From: Lachnospiraceae bacterium
GTDB lineage: Bacteria > Bacillota > Clostridia > Lachnospirales > Lachnospiraceae
Length of the DNA stretch: 64,000 nucleotides
Direction of reading: 5' to 3'
NCBI GenBank assembly: GCA_015057625.1
Contig: SVDZ01000008.1
Coordinates: 62,001 to 126,000, forward strand
Positions 25,973-35,308 of the stretch are shown one piece after another (within the stretch, counting starts at the first letter, position 1; every line of letters starts with the position of its first letter). The notes under the pieces were generated by a model. That model did not search any database. It was given only the letters and a program-made list of their open reading frames with translations, and was not told the DNA's origin. A program made the position numbers and the translations under genes.

Positions 25973-27229
25973 TTATTTACTTATTTTTACCTTTACATCA
26001 TCAACATCGACAACCGATATTCCTTCCGGAACTACTGCTTCTGCTTTTACGGTGTATTTTCCCTCTGTATATCCTGAAAGAGATACCGTTTTAACTATAA
26101 TTGAATTCTTTGTTATTTTGTCAACATCACTTTTCTTTCCTTTTACTGTCACAACAACACTGTCTGACAATACTGTCCCCTTTAATGCTGTTGGCAAGTC
26201 AGTAATCTTGATATCAGAAGCAGACATTTTTATATCTCTGGTAATTTCATTCTGTTTAATCTTTATAGAAAGAACTGCCATTCCGTCACCCTTTATTTTG
26301 GTTCCGACAGGCAAGTACTGAACAAGATCAACATTTCTCTCTACATCTGAAGTAACACCTGTCAAATCCGCATCATCACCGTTGATAATAATCTTATCAA
26401 TGCCCTCAACATTCTCCGGCTTTCCAGATATTATTATACTTTCAGGATTTGTGCTGATATCTGAAACTTCACATTCCGCCGGCAACTCACCTTTTACTTC
26501 AACCTGAAGAGATACCGACACCAATTTCAAAAGAGATACCGTAACTTTTGCTTTCTTTTTTGCCAATGTAATATTATTGTTTCTCTTAATAACATTTCCA
26601 TCTGAGTCAAGCAAATCAATCTTATATTTGTCTGTAAAGGACTCTGTAACACCATTTACATCAATCGCCACTATAACTGAATTGATTTTCTGATGAACAG
26701 ATTCCGGTGCTGTAATATCAACTTTATTTTTGGCAAGTTTCACTTCTTCTATCTCATAGTTTTTCTCAACCTGTCCTGTAATCTTTGTTTCGATATTGTA
26801 TGTTTTAGTTAACACATCTTCAATATCAATTGCGAGCTGATTTATGGACTGACTTGAAATAGTAACTTTTCTTGCGATATTACTGTTGATGATTTTTACA
26901 TCAACCGGAATAGAATTAGCCAAAGATAATTCCGCCATGGAAGCCTTTGCACTAAAACTTGATGCAGTCAATTCCTTGACAACCGATCTACGTCCGGAAA
27001 CAGTAACATTAACATATTGAGAATCCAAAACACTATATGTCTGATTTTTATCTGTAATTATATTTTCATCAACTATCTGAATCGGAACATTAAATATGGT
27101 AACTGTCTTTGTTGGATCATTAATGTTTACTACTGCAAGCCAGATAACTGTTGCCAGTAGCAATGCAAATAACTTGAGAAGCCAGTTATTAGTTATCATC
27201 GTCCAGATTTTTTTCAGATTCAACTTCAT
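25973..27229 (-). CDS. cdaR: YbbR-domain protein, regulator of CdaA
   Basis: The protein has 418 residues. One N-terminal span (about 12-32) is followed by about four YbbR repeats outside the membrane. In Firmicutes it binds and tunes the diadenylate cyclase CdaA. Its ATG at 27229 lies inside the 3' end of cdaA (41-bp overlap), with GAGGAGGGG upstream, so translation is coupled. The gene that often follows, glmM, is replaced here by galE. Confidence 0.93.
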   Translation of the reverse strand: MKLNLKKIWTMITNNWLLKLFALLLATVIWLAVVNINDPTKTVTIFNVPIQIVDENIITDKNQTYSVLDSQYVNVTVSGRRSVVKELTASSFSAKASMAELSLANSIPVDVKIINSNIARKVTISSQSINQLAIDIEDVLTKTYNIETKITGQVEKNYEIEEVKLAKNKVDITAPESVHQKINSVIVAIDVNGVTESFTDKYKIDLLDSDGNVIKRNNNITLAKKKAKVTVSLLKLVSVSLQVEVKGELPAECEVSDISTNPESIIISGKPENVEGIDKIIINGDDADLTGVTSDVERNVDLVQYLPVGTKIKGDGMAVLSIKIKQNEITRDIKMSASDIKITDLPTALKGTVLSDSVVVTVKGKKSDVDKITKNSIIVKTVSLSGYTEGKYTVKAEAVVPEGISVVDVDDVKVKISK

Positions 27230-28088
27230 TCTGTCCCCTCCTCTTGCTTATTCTGTTTTTCTTTTCTTTTGGTACAGTTTTATTCTGAACTTTTATGAGT
27301 TCATTTTTGAGTATTGCCGCATCAGCATATCTGATTAATTTTCCCTGAGATGCGATTGAAATACTACCTGTCTCCTCTGAGACAATAATTACAAAACTGT
27401 CTGTAACTTCTGAAACACCCACTCCTGCTCTGTGTCTTGTTCCAAGATCCTTGCTGAGTGCAAGATTCTCTGACAAAGGCAAATAGCATGTGGCAGAACT
27501 AATTCTGTCATTTCTGATTAAAACTGCTCCATCATGAAGCGGTGTGTTATGTTCAAATATATTGATAAGTAACTGGCTGCTAATGGTAGAATCCAAAACA
27601 ATACCAGTCTCATCATATCTGGATAAATCATTTTCCTGCTCAATTACAATCAAAGCTCCTGTCTTTGCTTTTGCAAGTTCAAGAGTTGCTCTGACAATTT
27701 CTTCCATCGAGCGGTCTGAAAATCTTCCCAATTCACTGTCTGTATTTTTGAAAATATTGAACACAATATTTTTATTACCCAAATCCTCCAGAGCTCTTCT
27801 GAGTTCAGGCTGGAAAATAATAACTATAGCAATAATACCCACACTCAGGGTTCTATTCGCAATCCAAAGAATAGTTGACAGATTAAAAATAGCTGCAATA
27901 ATAAGGAATAATACAAGAACTATAAGGCCCTTGAAAATGACCCAGGCTCTTGTTCTTTTAAACCAAAGCATAACGTAATAAACTATAACTGTGATAATGA
28001 ATACTTCTATTACGTCACTTAAATATACTTTCGGCAATGCAAGATATTTTTCTACAAAATCCAGTATATACTGAAACATTACAGTCAT
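27189..28088 (-). CDS. cdaA: Diadenylate cyclase CdaA
   Basis: The protein has 299 residues and makes c-di-AMP from ATP. Three N-terminal spans (about 20-95) precede the DAC domain with the catalytic DGA motif (PLHDGAVLI) and GTRHRAGVG. The C-terminus has a basic stretch of about 35 residues beyond the usual end. GGAAG precedes ATG 28088. It is preceded by two membrane-protein genes and followed by overlapping cdaR. Confidence 0.95.
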   Translation of the reverse strand: MTVMFQYILDFVEKYLALPKVYLSDVIEVFIITVIVYYVMLWFKRTRAWVIFKGLIVLVLFLIIAAIFNLSTILWIANRTLSVGIIAIVIIFQPELRRALEDLGNKNIVFNIFKNTDSELGRFSDRSMEEIVRATLELAKAKTGALIVIEQENDLSRYDETGIVLDSTISSQLLINIFEHNTPLHDGAVLIRNDRISSATCYLPLSENLALSKDLGTRHRAGVGVSEVTDSFVIIVSEETGSISIASQGKLIRYADAAILKNELIKVQNKTVPKEKKNRISKRRGQNEVESEKNLDDDN

Positions 28089-28123
28089 TACGTCACTTCC
28101 TTTCTTTTAACATTATGATTATT

Positions 28124-29080
28124 CTATCGGTTCTTTTCTTTTACTCTTCTTGCTCTTTGAGCATTGATTCTTTTAACATTTATCTGAGGTGCAGTAACAT
28201 TAATCTTAGGTACTGCCTTCACATAATAATAGTAGTCGTCATCCTCAAACTGAGTGTGTTCTGTTCTGCTGTAATCAAGTGAAAATACAAAGAACTGCAA
28301 CACCATAGAAAGCAATACTGATATCACTGTTCCCACAACAATTGACACCACAGGTGTCTGTGATTTAAGCACCATACTTAACAAGATAAATGCAACAAGT
28401 TCAAAACTTCCTCCCACAACAATAGCAGTGGTCCAGGAATTATTAATTGACATTCTCTTGATAAAATATACAACGAGAAGTATAGCTGTAAATATTGCAA
28501 TTGTGTAATACATTTCTTTATTTTCAACAATAAGAGTCACATAATAGTTTATCTGCTTTATTGGTGAATCTGCTTCCATATTGTTGATTATTGCTGCATT
28601 TGACGAAATAATAAAAAGCATATAATAAGTGATTGTGCCAAAGGCAACCGCAACTATTGCAATTGGTGTAGAAACAAGTCCTACTACTATAGGAATAATG
28701 TAAGGTATCTTAAGATAGAACATCATAGGAACCATAACAACCATAATTGCTTCTTTTGGTGTAAATCTGTAATACAAAATAAACATTACAAGTAAGATAC
28801 CAAGCACTACACCTGCAAGTGGCATGGACAATGCATAGATGTTTGCAATGATTATAACTGCAAGTATCAGTATAACAAGTCCTAATGGTAGGAATGCAGA
28901 CAAAAATGAAACCGCAAGCATCACCGTTCCCGTCTGAAGTTTGTCCATGTATCCTATATTCTTTTTGATAAGCAACATGCATACAAGCACAATTACAAAT
29001 CTCATTACGGCCTGCACAAAAATTTCATACTGTGCATAAAACCTCTTTAATTTATCTTTGAATTCTAATAATGGTGTCAC
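28124..29080 (-). CDS. Conserved polytopic membrane protein of the c-di-AMP operon
   Basis: The protein has 318 residues, about eight hydrophobic spans and a basic C-terminal tail ending ARRVKEKNR. I do not know its function. It begins with GTG at 29080, directly after the stop codon of the upstream gene, with AGGAGG at 8 bp, so the two are translationally coupled. It ends 35 bp before cdaA. A link to osmotic or turgor control through c-di-AMP is inferred only from position. Confidence 0.75.
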   Translation of the reverse strand: MTPLLEFKDKLKRFYAQYEIFVQAVMRFVIVLVCMLLIKKNIGYMDKLQTGTVMLAVSFLSAFLPLGLVILILAVIIIANIYALSMPLAGVVLGILLVMFILYYRFTPKEAIMVVMVPMMFYLKIPYIIPIVVGLVSTPIAIVAVAFGTITYYMLFIISSNAAIINNMEADSPIKQINYYVTLIVENKEMYYTIAIFTAILLVVYFIKRMSINNSWTTAIVVGGSFELVAFILLSMVLKSQTPVVSIVVGTVISVLLSMVLQFFVFSLDYSRTEHTQFEDDDYYYYVKAVPKINVTAPQINVKRINAQRARRVKEKNR

Positions 29081-29536
29081 TTATTCGGCCTCCTGTTTTT
29101 CGTTATCTAACTGAATGTTAAGTTCTGTGTCTGTAAGCATATTGTCAATTTCTTCATCCTGAATCTTTTGCAGTCTTTTAAGATTTGAGTGATAGCCTTT
29201 TAGGCTCCTCCTTATCTTCTTGTACTTATAGGCATAATACACATAACTTACTATCATGTATAAAACTACTGTTATTATATAAACGACAACAACATAGAAA
29301 ATTATCCCAAATACTTTTCCTGTTGTTATCTTTTTTAGAAGAGGTTCACTGTTTTGAACAATCCATATAGCACATAAAATGATAAATGCGATATTGATGT
29401 AAACAAAAGAACCCAGCAACCTCATTCCTATATAATCACTTTTGTAATACTTGCCTGCGGGAATATTCTTTTTTCCCTCTCCCTGTTCATACAGCGCAAG
29501 TTTTGTCATAAGTATGATTTTTTCGTTATTAAGCAT
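29081..29536 (-). CDS. Small two-span membrane protein of the c-di-AMP operon
   Basis: The protein has 151 residues. Two hydrophobic spans lie at about 42-62 and 74-98. A basic, then acidic coiled tail follows on what is probably the cytoplasmic side. I do not recognise the family. GGGAGAA precedes ATG 29536. It is the first gene of the unit leading to cdaA, cdaR, galE and LCP, with a promoter at 29636-29665. Confidence 0.72.
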   Translation of the reverse strand: MLNNEKIILMTKLALYEQGEGKKNIPAGKYYKSDYIGMRLLGSFVYINIAFIILCAIWIVQNSEPLLKKITTGKVFGIIFYVVVVYIITVVLYMIVSYVYYAYKYKKIRRSLKGYHSNLKRLQKIQDEEIDNMLTDTELNIQLDNEKQEAE

Positions 29537-29635
29537 ACATTTCTCCCAAATTAATTACGTCGTCAATTTTAGACTTTTCCACCACTAATGCAAGGCAAAT
29601 TCCTCAAAAGGTTATACGCCCGCATAATGTAATAC

Positions 29636-29665
29636 ATTATACCATATTTGTTGAGAATAAAACAA
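29636..29665 (-). promoter_or_regulatory. Promoter of the c-di-AMP operon
   Basis: TTGTTT and TATAAT are separated by 18 bp on the minus strand, with an extended -10 (TGGTATAAT). It is back to back with the LytTR-like boxes at 29704-29732, only about 40 bp away. Confidence 0.7.
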
Positions 29666-29703
29666 TAGCAACACCGATTTTTATACATCATAAACGTATT
29701 GAT

Positions 29704-29772
29704 ACCGTTCGAGGGGGTATTTATCCGTTTGAGGGGGTAACCCTTGAGAGTAAAAAAAATCTGTTTTAGAAT
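29704..29772 (+). promoter_or_regulatory. Tandem LytTR-like boxes and -10 of RNA unit A
   Basis: ACCGTTCGA (29704-29712) and TCCGTTTGA (29724-29732) are direct repeats with a 20-bp period, each followed by GGGGGTA. Eight of nine positions fit the known LytTR half-site pattern ([TA][AC][CA]GTTN[AG][TG]). TAGAAT at 29767-29772 begins exactly 42 nt after the CCGTT of the second box, the same distance as in unit B. No good -35 is present, as expected of an activator-dependent promoter. Confidence 0.7.
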
Positions 29773-29778
29773 TAAATT

Positions 29779-29990
29779 AACAAAAAGGAGAAGATACTAA
29801 TTATAAGGTATTTGGTTCTTTTTAGGCAGTGGGGTAGCCGAAAAAGAATCTAAGGGGTTTTATTATATTAGCAATGGGGGTTGCAGATATATAAAAGTTT
29901 TCATTACTTCCTTTTTTCTTTATTCACATATCACGGAGAAGGACCGGGTTTTACAAAAAAAGAACATCCGCAATGGATGTTCTTTTTTTG
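29779..29990 (+). ncRNA. Candidate structured RNA, unit A (GGGG-loop hairpins)
   Basis: The unit begins after the LytTR-like promoter and ends at a strong terminator. Two hairpins have exposed G-runs: GGCAGTGGGGTAGCC (29825-29839) and GCAATGGGGGTTGC (29871-29884). The motif ACGGAGAAGG (29933-29942) stands just before the terminator. All three features recur in unit B, with stems of different sequence that still pair. No convincing reading frame was found. I do not know a matching named RNA family. It may be a regulatory RNA whose G-rich loops act on C-rich targets or on a protein. Confidence 0.65.
29954..29989. terminator. Bidirectional terminator of RNA unit A and the SGNH gene
   Basis: AAAGAACATCC and its complement form a stem with loop GCAAT region and T-runs on both strands. 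It ends unit A on plus and the esterase gene on minus. Confidence 0.9.
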
Positions 29991-30033
29991 TATCTCACCT
30001 TTTAAGATATCGAAAAGGCTTAAGCCTTTCCGA

Positions 30034-32481
30034 TTATCTCGCAAGCATATTCTTGTATTTAAACTGTCTGAATGTGTAATTTGAATCTACAATACTTAAG
30101 ATGTCTGTATAAAGGAAATTATGTGCTGCCTCATTTGGCATTACATCTCCTTCATACATTTTCTTTGCTATATTGAAAATAGAATAAGTGCTGCACTTTG
30201 AATACACATATGTTCCGTCAGACAATTTTGCATAAGCTCGAATTCTCCATTCAGCTGTACGCTCTGCTGCACCGTTTGTTGCAAACAACATTGTCATTGC
30301 ATAGCTGGTTGAATCTGCCGGTGTAACTGAAACTTCTACAACACCGTTTGCCGTACTGGCAAAACTCTTTACAACAGAGTTTGTACTTCCAACATACAAA
30401 TCATCTTCGTCTGCATAATCAGTCAGGGAATAAATTAGTCCGGACTCAACTACATTCTTTCCATTAATTGTCTGAGCGACAGAATAAACAGTTCTCATTC
30501 CCTTTGAAATATGACTGAGCTGATATCCATGAATAACAAGTCCACTCTCAACTTCATTTATATATTCTGATGCTCTCACAAATTTAAAGTAATCTACGTT
30601 TGCAACATATCCCTGTGTTGAAGTTGTGACAAGCTTTACAAAAACAGTGTGTGTTCCGACAGGAATAGTACTATCTAACTGTGTACTTATGATTCCGTAT
30701 GTCTCCCACTTACTTCCGTTGTTTGAAAGAATTACTGTTCCGACTTTATTATTCATATTATCAATATAAATCTCAGCATTTCCGTTTGCAATTGATGTAG
30801 GACTTGAATAACAGAATGTAATTCCGCCAGCCTTCTCATTGAAATTCACATTATCATACTGCAACAATGTATTGTTGATAACGCCTCCAATATTGTGTCC
30901 TCCACTGGCATTTGAGTTTGTATCAATAACTCCGTTCTGATGAGAAGTAAAATCTTCAGCCTCAACAATATTAAATGCATCAAAGATTCTTGTAGTTGGT
31001 TCCTCTGTAGGAGCCTCTGTTGTTTCTGCATCATTATTGATAAGCTCAAATCCTGTAACACTGAACTGAAGCCCCTGAGGTGCCTTTCCTAAATCCACAA
31101 ATATCTGTGCAGTTTCACTCGATGTAAAATCAAGCTGCAAATTGTTTGTTCCTGATGACAATGTGAAGAAGGTTTCTCCTCCTGAGATATCATCTTTTAA
31201 TCTCATCTGCTGGCTAACTGCCATATTTGAATTAACTTTCAATTTGCAGGTGTATGATTTTGATGTCACTACCGGAATTGCCTGTGTTTTAATCTGGATA
31301 CCCCAATCTTCTCCGCTTGCTTTGTCTACAACAACCGAGAAATCATTGTAATTTCCACCGTCTTTGTATTTTCCTGTAGGCTCACCTGCCCAACCTGACG
31401 CAAAGTATACTGACCACGCAGAAAGATCTGTCCAGTTTGCACCTGCAGTTGTATAACCGTTTGAATCTACTGTAGTAGGATTTTCTCCTGCCGCTGAAAC
31501 TGTAACCGAAGCTGTAGCTCCATTTGTCTCAATTCCATTAAGTACAGCAGTTACCTTAACAGTATACGTTCCTGTCGAAAAACCTGTAATATTATGACTT
31601 CCACAGGCAACCTCTGAAAGTTTCTTCTGATTGTTTACATATACGTTGTATTTCTGACCGATATTTATCTGCTCCTGAGACTGTCCCCAAACTACGTTAA
31701 TAGTTCCGTTAGCCGGAGATTTTGCTTCAAGCCCGAATACTTCAATAGGCGAATTTCCGTAATTGTAATTTTGAAGATAATCTTCAAAAATAGGTGTCCA
31801 CCACTCCAAATATCCTGCCGCAGTCGGATGAATATCATCAGCCATATATCGTGCTTTGTCGGCGGCACTGATATTTCTCATATCCTGATTATTCCACATA
31901 TCAATAAGACCGATTCCCCACTTTGCCTTAACCTGATAAATGGCATTAACCATATTCTGATAATTTCCGTTATTGTAATATGGATTTGTGTAGAATGTTA
32001 CAGGACAGTTCCAATATTGTTTTGCATAGCAAACAATGTACTCAATAGCACCGTAAATTGTAGACGTATCAAAATCTGACAAATTATACGAACTACTGAG
32101 ACTACCCAAAGGCTTATTCTGAGACGCATCATTGGTTGACAACTGACATATAAAATGATCACAATGCTGTGACTTATTAAATTTATTTTTCATACGCTGT
32201 ACATAAGACGATGAACCATTGTCCACAAGCGTTGTTCCGGATACTGCTTCCTTTACGCTGATACATTCATTTCGCTGTGCAATGTAATCAGCAAAAGACA
32301 CTCCCCCTGCTGCATATCCGTAAGTAACTGAAGATCCAAGGAAAAAGAATGTCTTTCCCTTGATATTTGATAGTGCTGCTGCGCTTGTTGTTTTTGCCGG
32401 CATTCCTGAAATAACCAATGCAGCAGCAAGTACAAGACTCAATACTCTGCCGGCTTTTTTGTTAAATAACCCCTTCTTCAT
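30034..32481 (-). CDS. Secreted SGNH esterase with carbohydrate-binding and shared C-terminal domains
   Basis: The protein has 815 residues and a signal peptide (about 1-34). The SGNH/GDSL domain (about 40-240) has FFLGSSVTYG with the Ser, STND, and DDIHPTAAGY with the Asp/His. An Fn3-like part follows (about 245-330), then a CBM4/9-like module (about 345-480), a Thr/Glu linker, a CBM6-like module (about 500-635, from VEAEDF) and the C-terminal domain shared with three other proteins here (about 650-815). It is probably a polysaccharide deacetylase-type esterase, for example on acetylated xylan, but the substrate is inferred from the neighbours. GGGAGG precedes ATG 32481. Confidence 0.85.
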   Translation of the reverse strand: MKKGLFNKKAGRVLSLVLAAALVISGMPAKTTSAAALSNIKGKTFFFLGSSVTYGYAAGGVSFADYIAQRNECISVKEAVSGTTLVDNGSSSYVQRMKNKFNKSQHCDHFICQLSTNDASQNKPLGSLSSSYNLSDFDTSTIYGAIEYIVCYAKQYWNCPVTFYTNPYYNNGNYQNMVNAIYQVKAKWGIGLIDMWNNQDMRNISAADKARYMADDIHPTAAGYLEWWTPIFEDYLQNYNYGNSPIEVFGLEAKSPANGTINVVWGQSQEQINIGQKYNVYVNNQKKLSEVACGSHNITGFSTGTYTVKVTAVLNGIETNGATASVTVSAAGENPTTVDSNGYTTAGANWTDLSAWSVYFASGWAGEPTGKYKDGGNYNDFSVVVDKASGEDWGIQIKTQAIPVVTSKSYTCKLKVNSNMAVSQQMRLKDDISGGETFFTLSSGTNNLQLDFTSSETAQIFVDLGKAPQGLQFSVTGFELINNDAETTEAPTEEPTTRIFDAFNIVEAEDFTSHQNGVIDTNSNASGGHNIGGVINNTLLQYDNVNFNEKAGGITFCYSSPTSIANGNAEIYIDNMNNKVGTVILSNNGSKWETYGIISTQLDSTIPVGTHTVFVKLVTTSTQGYVANVDYFKFVRASEYINEVESGLVIHGYQLSHISKGMRTVYSVAQTINGKNVVESGLIYSLTDYADEDDLYVGSTNSVVKSFASTANGVVEVSVTPADSTSYAMTMLFATNGAAERTAEWRIRAYAKLSDGTYVYSKCSTYSIFNIAKKMYEGDVMPNEAAHNFLYTDILSIVDSNYTFRQFKYKNMLAR

Positions 32482-32627
32482 TTATTCCTCCCGTCTAGGT
32501 TAATTAATTTATGCCCATTGTGGTCCTAAATATTCGATTATATTCGCTCTTATGAGCATAAATCCGTTCAATACTTCCTCATAAATTATACATATTAAAA
32601 ACTGTTTTAGCAATTGTAATATACAAC

Positions 32628-32669
32628 GAAAAAGAACCGAAAGTTTTTTTAACACCTTCAGTTCTTTTT
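32628..32669 (-). terminator. Terminator of the DUF4832-like gene
   Basis: AAAAAGAAC...GAA pairs with TTC...GTTCTTTTT around a 15-nt A/T loop. It ends 12 bp after the gene stop on the minus strand. Confidence 0.85.
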
Positions 32670-32680
32670 GACCTTTTATT

Positions 32681-35149
32681 CTATTCATAAATAATCGGTA
32701 TTTCCGGATATGAAACCGGCTCGTATACATAGTCAGGATTAACAACTCGTACGATTTTATTTAAAAGATAATCTGTGTTTTCCTGGCTTTCTACTCCTAA
32801 TCTTAACAAGCTTTCCGCAAGCACATAAGGCGAATACCTAAATGCAGAGGAATATACATAACTTCCATCACTCAATTTAGCATATACTCTTGAAGTATAG
32901 TAATCCGAAAGTTCCGCTGCATTACCAATTGCATAGGTCATGGTCATAGCATAGCATTTTAGGCCATCTGTTCCATTCTCCAAATCACGGCGTCTGCCTT
33001 TTTCTTCAGTACCTGCAAAAGCCTTTACCCATTTACTGTTGCTGCCAACAACAAGTTCTTCACCGTTAAGCAACGGATCTATATCCAAGCCATATACCAG
33101 ACCAAACTCTTCCACTTTTTTGCCATCGATATATTCTTTAAGCGTGTAGAGGGTTCTGATTCCATTTCCTCTAAAACTGAGCTGAAGCCCCTTTATATTA
33201 AGCTCATTAGTAACCTTTGGAAATGATCCTGTTTTCATTTGAACAGGAATCATTCCCGAATCACTGATACAATTCCAATTCTGATCTAAAATTCTATACA
33301 ATGCTCTAGCACCATTGGAAGAAAAATCTATAAAATCTTTTTCAAACCAGACTACATCTCCGTACTGGCCAATGGTTCCCACTACCTGACAATCTCCAAT
33401 ATTATCAAATTTCCATTCATTGTTTGATCCTGCATATCTGTACAGTTTATCGTTTTCAAGCAGATATTCAAATCCGCCTCCAAACTCTCTGTAGCCAGTG
33501 TTACTGTTATTATCAGAATCTATGAAATATTGGTAATTATCATTACCGTCCGGATTATAATTTGTAAGATTAAAATATATATACTGGTCATCGCACCACA
33601 CAGCCATTCCATCACTTACTGTAACCTGGCCCCACTGTTTTGTACCTTCATACGGATTATCTGTAACTATTTCTGTGTTTTTTTCTGTAGCCTGTTCAGT
33701 AACTATTTCTGTTGTAGTCTCTTCCACTTCATTCTTCTTAACCTGAACACTTCCGATTGTCAGCCATCCGTTGCTGTCCTGATTTAAGTTTGCAAATGAA
33801 AAATTAACACCGTTTTCGATAGGATTGACTACTTTGATGCAAATATCATATGTCCCCTCCGACAATGTCGATGGAAGACTGTAACTAAATGATTTACTCT
33901 CACCTGCTGCAATAGTATTAAGATCCCAGTTAGTATCACCTACAACGTTAAGTGACGTTCCTGATTTAATACCCACTCTTACAGGCCACACATCATGTCC
34001 GTAATAAAACGGAGCTGTACCTATATTTGCAATCTTTACTGTGAAAGGTATTTCTTCTCCTTCATTAACCACATCCGAATAATACGCTTTATCAACCTGC
34101 AAATCATATCCTAACTGTTTTGCCGCCTCAACTGCCCTTGTATAACTTGTTCCCGAATAGTATTTTATATTTTCATTGAGCATCCATGTGGCATGAGCCT
34201 CATTAAGGCATTTATTCCAATCCTGGTAGTCTCCCGGCTGACCTGAAAAAATCTGGTTCTGGCTTGGAGGATATATTTCACCTCCGATACACTCAGTTTT
34301 CCATTTATCCTGAACTTTTGCATTTTTAAGTTTTTGCATAAAGCTCCAATCCTGTCCGCCATTTGCCTGAGACAATGTAGCATATCCAAATGAGTCATCA
34401 TGATATCCTACGTTATAATTTCCAAAATTAATACCATCCTTTGGCTCTCTTACACAAATCTTTGTCTTATTGAATGCATTGTCAAATGCATCAAGGACTT
34501 CTCTGTATACCGTTGTGGAGATAGACCAATCCGGCTTGCCGTCCGATGTATCTTCATCATATGGCCAGTTGTGCCACTCTCCCCAAAATCCCAGAAGTCC
34601 GATTGTAAGGAATCCTATTCTTCCGTCACCATCATACTGCTTTCCGAATTCGCTGATAAATGACTGCATAGATTGTCTGAAATATGCATTCTCATAATCC
34701 GGGCAATAACCTGATCCACCCAAATCATTTGGTTCGTTATAGTATCTCATAGTAAGTCCCTGATCTTTAACAAATTGAGGAACTCCATTTCCCTCACCCG
34801 GATAATCATAATAAAATCTGAATACTGACTGATGCCCCCTTGAGGCCACATCATTTAATTTTTTCTCAAGTGCTGTCCAATTAAATGTATTCATTCCTGT
34901 CTGAACCGCGCTTACAGGGATATAAAACCACTCCATACTGTGTGGAAAAGAAAAATTATCTTCCTCACTGTAGCCAAACATTCCTTTAAGCGGGTTTGCT
35001 ACGGATGATGTTCCCTTTGGCACGTTGTGTTCAATCTGATTACTTGCCGCTCTAATATCTTCCTTATTTTTTAAATTACTAAATGTTCCAAGTACAGCCA
35101 TCACCATCGCCATAGTCAAAGCTGTCCCTCTCCGAAAATTTTTATTCAT
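32681..35149 (-). CDS. Secreted DUF4832-type barrel protein with CBM9-like and shared C-terminal domains
   Basis: The protein has 822 residues and a signal peptide (about 1-33). A DUF4874/DUF4832 region (about 40-470) has a TIM-barrel look with GLLGFWGEWHNWP, whose Glu pattern suggests a glycosidase-like fold. A CBM9/DOMON-like module (about 500-635) and the C-terminal domain shared with three other proteins here (about 650-822) follow. The start at 35149 has GGGAGG at 7 bp; a GTG at 35164 lies before that site and was rejected. It is probably an extracellular polysaccharide-active protein, but no activity is established for this DUF. Confidence 0.8.
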   Translation of the reverse strand: MNKNFRRGTALTMAMVMAVLGTFSNLKNKEDIRAASNQIEHNVPKGTSSVANPLKGMFGYSEEDNFSFPHSMEWFYIPVSAVQTGMNTFNWTALEKKLNDVASRGHQSVFRFYYDYPGEGNGVPQFVKDQGLTMRYYNEPNDLGGSGYCPDYENAYFRQSMQSFISEFGKQYDGDGRIGFLTIGLLGFWGEWHNWPYDEDTSDGKPDWSISTTVYREVLDAFDNAFNKTKICVREPKDGINFGNYNVGYHDDSFGYATLSQANGGQDWSFMQKLKNAKVQDKWKTECIGGEIYPPSQNQIFSGQPGDYQDWNKCLNEAHATWMLNENIKYYSGTSYTRAVEAAKQLGYDLQVDKAYYSDVVNEGEEIPFTVKIANIGTAPFYYGHDVWPVRVGIKSGTSLNVVGDTNWDLNTIAAGESKSFSYSLPSTLSEGTYDICIKVVNPIENGVNFSFANLNQDSNGWLTIGSVQVKKNEVEETTTEIVTEQATEKNTEIVTDNPYEGTKQWGQVTVSDGMAVWCDDQYIYFNLTNYNPDGNDNYQYFIDSDNNSNTGYREFGGGFEYLLENDKLYRYAGSNNEWKFDNIGDCQVVGTIGQYGDVVWFEKDFIDFSSNGARALYRILDQNWNCISDSGMIPVQMKTGSFPKVTNELNIKGLQLSFRGNGIRTLYTLKEYIDGKKVEEFGLVYGLDIDPLLNGEELVVGSNSKWVKAFAGTEEKGRRRDLENGTDGLKCYAMTMTYAIGNAAELSDYYTSRVYAKLSDGSYVYSSAFRYSPYVLAESLLRLGVESQENTDYLLNKIVRVVNPDYVYEPVSYPEIPIIYE

Positions 35150-35231
35150 TTCCTGTCCTCCCACGTAATTTCTTTAATCGCTGCAAAGTGCTAATAAAAT
35201 CATAATATATTTTACTACATAATGTAAAGTA

Positions 35232-35261
35232 TAAAAAAGAGGTGTCGCGCAGTGCAACACC
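35232..35261 (-). terminator. Terminator of the EAL/GGDEF gene
   Basis: GGTGTTG...CGACACC with TCTTTTTTA on the minus strand forms a compact hairpin 48 bp after the gene stop. Confidence 0.85.
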
Positions 35262-35308
35262 ACCTTTTAGTTTTCAGTTCATTCTATTTAAGAGTCACTC
35301 AACAACTC

